Source: Pseudomonadota bacterium | GTDB taxonomy: Bacteria; Desulfobacterota; Anaeroferrophillalia; Anaeroferrophillales; Tharpellaceae | Assembly: GCA_015486505.1 (NCBI GenBank) | Contig: WFRP01000346.1 | Coordinates: forward strand, 1-8,518 | DNA: 8,518 nt | Reading direction: 5' to 3' | Shown here: piece after piece, positions 6,134 to 8,518 of the stretch | How the letters are laid out: each line of letters begins with the position of its first letter | Numbering within the stretch: position 1 is the stretch's first letter | Translations under genes and position numbers: made by a program | Notes under the pieces: model-generated | Databases searched by the model: none | What the model was told of the DNA's origin: nothing | What the model saw: the letters and a program-made list of their open reading frames with translations, nothing else

Positions 6134-7102
6134 ATGTATTTTCCGATCTATCGGCCCCGGCGTTTACGGGCTGATGCCAATATCCGGCGTATGGTGCGTG
6201 AAACCTCACTTTCAGTTGATGATTTTATCGCGCCGCTCTTTGTCTGTCCGGGTGAAGGTGTGCGCCGTGAGATAAGCTCAATGCCGGGCAATTACCAGCT
6301 TTCGATTGACGAGCTGGTGCGTGAAGCCGCAGAACTTGAAAGTCTGGGGGTTCCGGCGATTATTCTCTTCGGGATTCCGGAGAGCAAAGATGAACTCGGC
6401 AGCGGGGCTTATGATGAGCATGGCATAATTCAGGAGGCGATCCGGGCCTTGAAAGCCGAAGTTAAGGATCTTCTGGTGATAACCGATGTCTGTCTCTGCG
6501 AATATACCTCGCACGGGCACTGCGGTGTGGTTGAAGAGGGCCGGGTGAATAATGATAAAACCCTTGAACTTCTGGCTCAAGAAGCGGTTTCCCACGCGGC
6601 GGCCGGGGCCGATATGGTGGCGCCTTCGGATATGATGGATGGTCGGGTCGGGTTTATTCGTAACGCTCTGGACGTAGCCGGTTTCGACCAGGTTACGTTG
6701 ATGGCCTATGCCGTGAAATATGCATCGGCCTTTTACGGCCCCTTTCGCGAAGCCGCCGAGTCGCCGCCGCAGTTCGGTGATCGTAAAAGTTATCAGATGG
6801 ACCCGGCCAATGCCCGTGAGGCCCTGCGGGAAGCGGCGCTTGATATTGAAGAGGGGGCGGATATTATTATGGTCAAACCGGCGCTCCCTTACCTTGATAT
6901 AATTCATTCCCTGCGCAGCGAATTTGATTATCCGCTGGCCGCCTACAACGTCAGCGGCGAATTTGCGATGATTAAAGCGGCCGCCGCCAAAGGCTGGATT
7001 GACGGGGAGCAGGCGATGCTGGAATCTCTGTTGTCAATGAAACGGGCCGGGGCCGATCTGATTCTGACCTATTTCGCCAAAGAAGCGGCCCGGATTTTAT
7101 GA
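6134..7102 (+). CDS. hemB: Porphobilinogen synthase (5-aminolevulinate dehydratase, HemB)
   Basis: HemB is a cytoplasmic, usually octameric enzyme that condenses two 5-aminolevulinates into porphobilinogen. The 322-aa product has family length. The start is fixed by the typical N-terminus FPIYRPRRLR followed by VRETSLSVDDFIAPLFV. Active-site lysines are K195 (AVKYASAFYGPFR) and the Schiff-base K248 (IIMVKPALPYLD). DVCLCEYTSHGHCG supplies C120, C122 and C130, the three-cysteine zinc site, so this is a zinc-dependent rather than magnesium-only active site. AYNVSGEFAM (270-279) is the usual substrate-binding motif. The gene diverges from the hemA-C-D block although it serves the same pathway. 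It overlaps hisC by 4 bp (ATGA), so the two are co-transcribed. The ribosome site (GAGAG near 6119) is weak. Confidence 0.98.
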   Translation: MYFPIYRPRRLRADANIRRMVRETSLSVDDFIAPLFVCPGEGVRREISSMPGNYQLSIDELVREAAELESLGVPAIILFGIPESKDELGSGAYDEHGIIQEAIRALKAEVKDLLVITDVCLCEYTSHGHCGVVEEGRVNNDKTLELLAQEAVSHAAAGADMVAPSDMMDGRVGFIRNALDVAGFDQVTLMAYAVKYASAFYGPFREAAESPPQFGDRKSYQMDPANAREALREAALDIEEGADIIMVKPALPYLDIIHSLRSEFDYPLAAYNVSGEFAMIKAAAAKGWIDGEQAMLESLLSMKRAGADLILTYFAKEAARIL

Positions 7103-8214
7103 GTTTAAGTGTAGATTATATCCGGCCGGATGTGCGGCGAATGTCGGGCTATGTCCCCGGCCGGCAGCCGGCGCCCGGCAGCCGGATGATTAAACTTAAT
7201 ACCAACGAAAGCCCGCTGCCGCCGGCGCCCGCGGTCGCGGCGGCGATTTCCGGAATCCTTGGCGCTGATTCAATCCTCAGGCGTTATCCCGATCCGCAAA
7301 GTCTTAAACTGCGCCGGGTTGCGGCCCGGATTGCCGGTCTGCGGGAGGAGCAGGTGATTGCCGGCAACGGCTCGGACGAGCTTTTGCGGGTGGTACTTGA
7401 TACCTTTGTTGCTCAGAATGAAACAGTTGCTTTCTTCAATCCTTCCTATTCACTTTATCCGGTTTTAACCCGGATTCGCGGCGGCAGAATAAAGGAACTG
7501 CCGCTTTTTCGGGACGGCGCCGTTTATCAGCCTGTCCTTGCCGATCTTTCTGAAGTTAAACTTTTTTTGCTGACCAGTCCGAACGCGCCTTTAGGCTTTT
7601 CATTCACTAATGACTATATCCGGGAACTGGCCCGCAATCTGAACGGGATTCTGCTGGTTGATGAAGCCTACGCCGATTTTGCCGAAGACAATGCTCTTAA
7701 ACTGATTAACGAACTTGACAATCTGATTGTTTTACGGACCCTGTCGAAATCTTACGGTCTGGCTGCGTTAAGGGTCGGCTTGGGTTTTACGACTCCTGAA
7801 CTGGTGGCTGAACTTGATAAAGTCAGGGATAGTTATAACCTTGATCTTGTTGCTCAAACCGGGGCTGAGGCTGCACTTGCCGATCAGGATTATCTCAAAA
7901 AAACAGTGGCTCTGGTAATCAGGGAGCGGCGTTATTTAAGTAAGGCCTTGTTGGCGCTGGGTTTCAAAGTCGAACCTTCGCAGACGAATTTTATCTTTGT
8001 GACCCCGCCTGCGGGCCTGCGGGCTGAAGCCTTGCAAATTGAATTGGAAAAGAGCGGTTTTCTCGTTCGCTACTTTGCCGATCCTCAGTTGGCGCACGGT
8101 TTGAGAATTACCATCGGACTACATGCGGAAATGGAGCAGTTGATAAATACGATTAAACAAGTTTTAGAAGCATCCCAGACCGCTATCGCGGCCACATATA
8201 TACAAGTAACGTGA
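7099..8214 (+). CDS. hisC: Histidinol-phosphate aminotransferase (HisC)
   Basis: HisC is a PLP-dependent fold-type I aminotransferase converting imidazole-acetol phosphate to histidinol phosphate in histidine synthesis. The 371-aa product shows LNTNESPLPP (33-42); RRYPDPQ (61-67); GNGSDELL (89-96); the PLP-contact motif SPNAPLG (160-166) with N162; LLVDEAYADF with D188; the Schiff-base lysine K217 in TLSKSYGLAALRVG, with R225; and GLRITIG with the substrate-carboxylate arginine R336. A family-typical T is L at position 165. CobD-type decarboxylases are related, and the hemB neighbour makes that worth considering, but the LNTNESPLPP block is HisC-like. No other his genes are present. The last 15 or so codons, from EASQTAIAAT to the stop, come from the dispersed 49-nt repeat, so the natural C-terminus appears replaced by repeat sequence. 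Confidence 0.93.
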   Translation: MSLSVDYIRPDVRRMSGYVPGRQPAPGSRMIKLNTNESPLPPAPAVAAAISGILGADSILRRYPDPQSLKLRRVAARIAGLREEQVIAGNGSDELLRVVLDTFVAQNETVAFFNPSYSLYPVLTRIRGGRIKELPLFRDGAVYQPVLADLSEVKLFLLTSPNAPLGFSFTNDYIRELARNLNGILLVDEAYADFAEDNALKLINELDNLIVLRTLSKSYGLAALRVGLGFTTPELVAELDKVRDSYNLDLVAQTGAEAALADQDYLKKTVALVIRERRYLSKALLALGFKVEPSQTNFIFVTPPAGLRAEALQIELEKSGFLVRYFADPQLAHGLRITIGLHAEMEQLINTIKQVLEASQTAIAATYIQVT

Positions 8215-8215
8215 G
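8167..8215 (+). repeat. Dispersed 49-nt repeat, copy 2 (inside hisC 3' end)
   Basis: It matches 1129-1177 at 43 of 49 positions and includes the hairpin CCGC-TATC-GCGG. It supplies the final codons and the stop codon (TGA, 8212-8214) of hisC. The repeat is open in the same reading phase in copy 1, where it would encode an almost identical peptide (TAIAAT). It is directly followed by the repeat module at 8217. Confidence 0.85.
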
Positions 8216-8216
8216 A

Positions 8217-8349
8217 GGAACTAATGCGGGAACAATCCCCGCAACCTAAACGGAGTCCTGCGGCCCGTACCCAAGGGCAATCCGCTGGTCGCACCCCAAG
8301 GGCAATCCGCTGGGCGCAAATAAGTACTCTTATCAGAACATTTTCTGAT
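8217..8349 (+). repeat. Repeat module, right copy A
   Basis: Parts in order: the hairpin GCGGG-AACAATC-CCCGC (8226-8242); GCAACC; a divergent 15-nt segment (8247-8261); GGCCCGTACCC; two 25-nt units related to the 26-bp array (8269-8293 and 8294-8318); a small hairpin ATAAG-TACT-CTTAT (about 8319-8332); and the hairpin ATCAGAA-CATT-TTCTGAT (8332-8349), followed by an AT-rich spacer. It is repeated directly from 8389, with a period of 172 bp. The last hairpin followed by TTGTTTTTT could slow transcription after hisC, but the stem is AT-rich. No gene is visible in 8215-8518. Confidence 0.9.
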
Positions 8350-8388
8350 TATTAAATCTTGTTTTTTGGTGCAGAAAACAACCTGTAA

Positions 8389-8518
8389 GGTACTAATGCG
8401 GGAACAAATCCCGCAACCCAAAAGAAAGTTACTGGCCCGTACCCAGGGGCACTTCCTCTGGTCGCACCCCAAGGGCAATCCGTTGGGCGCAAATAAGTAC
8501 TCTTATCAGAACATTTTC
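8389..8518 (+). repeat. Repeat module, right copy B, truncated by window edge
   Basis: It has the same order of parts as copy A: a hairpin with GCGGG/CCCGC arms, here extended by one A-T pair; GCAACC; a different 15-nt segment (8419-8433); GGCCCGTACCC; units at 8441-8466 (26 nt) and 8467-8491 (25 nt); and AAATAAGTACTCTTATCAGA. It ends inside the terminal ATCAGAA...TTCTGAT hairpin at the window edge. The final stretch from GCACCCCAAGGGCAATCCG onward is nearly identical to copy A. Confidence 0.9.

Noticed and set aside
7099..8214. CobD-type threonine-phosphate decarboxylase instead of HisC
   Set aside because: The neighbouring tetrapyrrole gene made this tempting, but the LNTNESPLPP, TLSKSYGLAALRVG and GLRITIG blocks are those of HisC.
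8217..8518. CRISPR-like repeat with a 15-nt spacer
   Set aside because: The two flanking blocks differ from each other, the variable segment is too short, and copies are not arranged as repeat-spacer-repeat; kept only as an unexplained structured module.

Overview
The window is an ordinary-looking chromosomal segment of a Gram-negative bacterium. It encodes five enzymes of tetrapyrrole (heme) synthesis or its neighbourhood, one lipid A enzyme and one histidine enzyme, separated by unusually repeat-rich intergenic DNA. Lipid A synthesis (lpxC) implies an outer membrane. Glutamyl-tRNA reductase (hemA) implies the C5 route to 5-aminolevulinate. The hemA-hemC-hemD block with a CcsA/HemX-type membrane protein upstream, together with the style of the intergenic inverted repeats, fits Desulfobacterota (former Deltaproteobacteria). 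That placement is inference from gene order and protein style; no marker gene is present.

Layout: (1) 1-58, an inverted, edge-truncated copy of a repeat module. (2) 92-1033 lpxC (+), ending in a strong bidirectional hairpin terminator. (3) 1129-1331, a composite of a dispersed 49-nt repeat and two long imperfect inverted repeats. (4) 5569 down to 1392 on the minus strand: ccsA/hemX-like, hemA, hemC, hemD. hemC and hemD overlap. hemA and hemC are separated by 289 bp holding a REP-like inverted repeat and a possible secondary promoter. (5) 5570-6133, a divergent intergenic region with a perfect-period 26-bp tandem array (five units), a C/G-rich hairpin and a good sigma70-like promoter facing hemB. 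(6) hemB (6134-7102) and hisC (7099-8214), overlapping by 4 bp on the plus strand. (7) 8217-8518, two direct copies of the repeat module, the second cut by the window edge.

How the genes work together: HemA makes glutamate-1-semialdehyde from Glu-tRNA. HemL, needed next, is not in the window. HemB condenses 5-aminolevulinate to porphobilinogen, HemC polymerises it to hydroxymethylbilane, and HemD closes the ring to uroporphyrinogen III. The CcsA-like protein is either a heme-handling cytochrome c maturation component or a HemX-type partner of HemA. LpxC and HisC belong to other pathways.

The genes are conventional with intact catalytic residues, and I found no convincing new protein system. 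The most unusual material is the repeat family at 1-58, 5675-5810, 8217-8349 and 8389-8518. Three copies share conserved blocks around a segment that differs in sequence but is exactly 15 nt long each time. A separate 49-nt dispersed repeat has become the 3' end of hisC.
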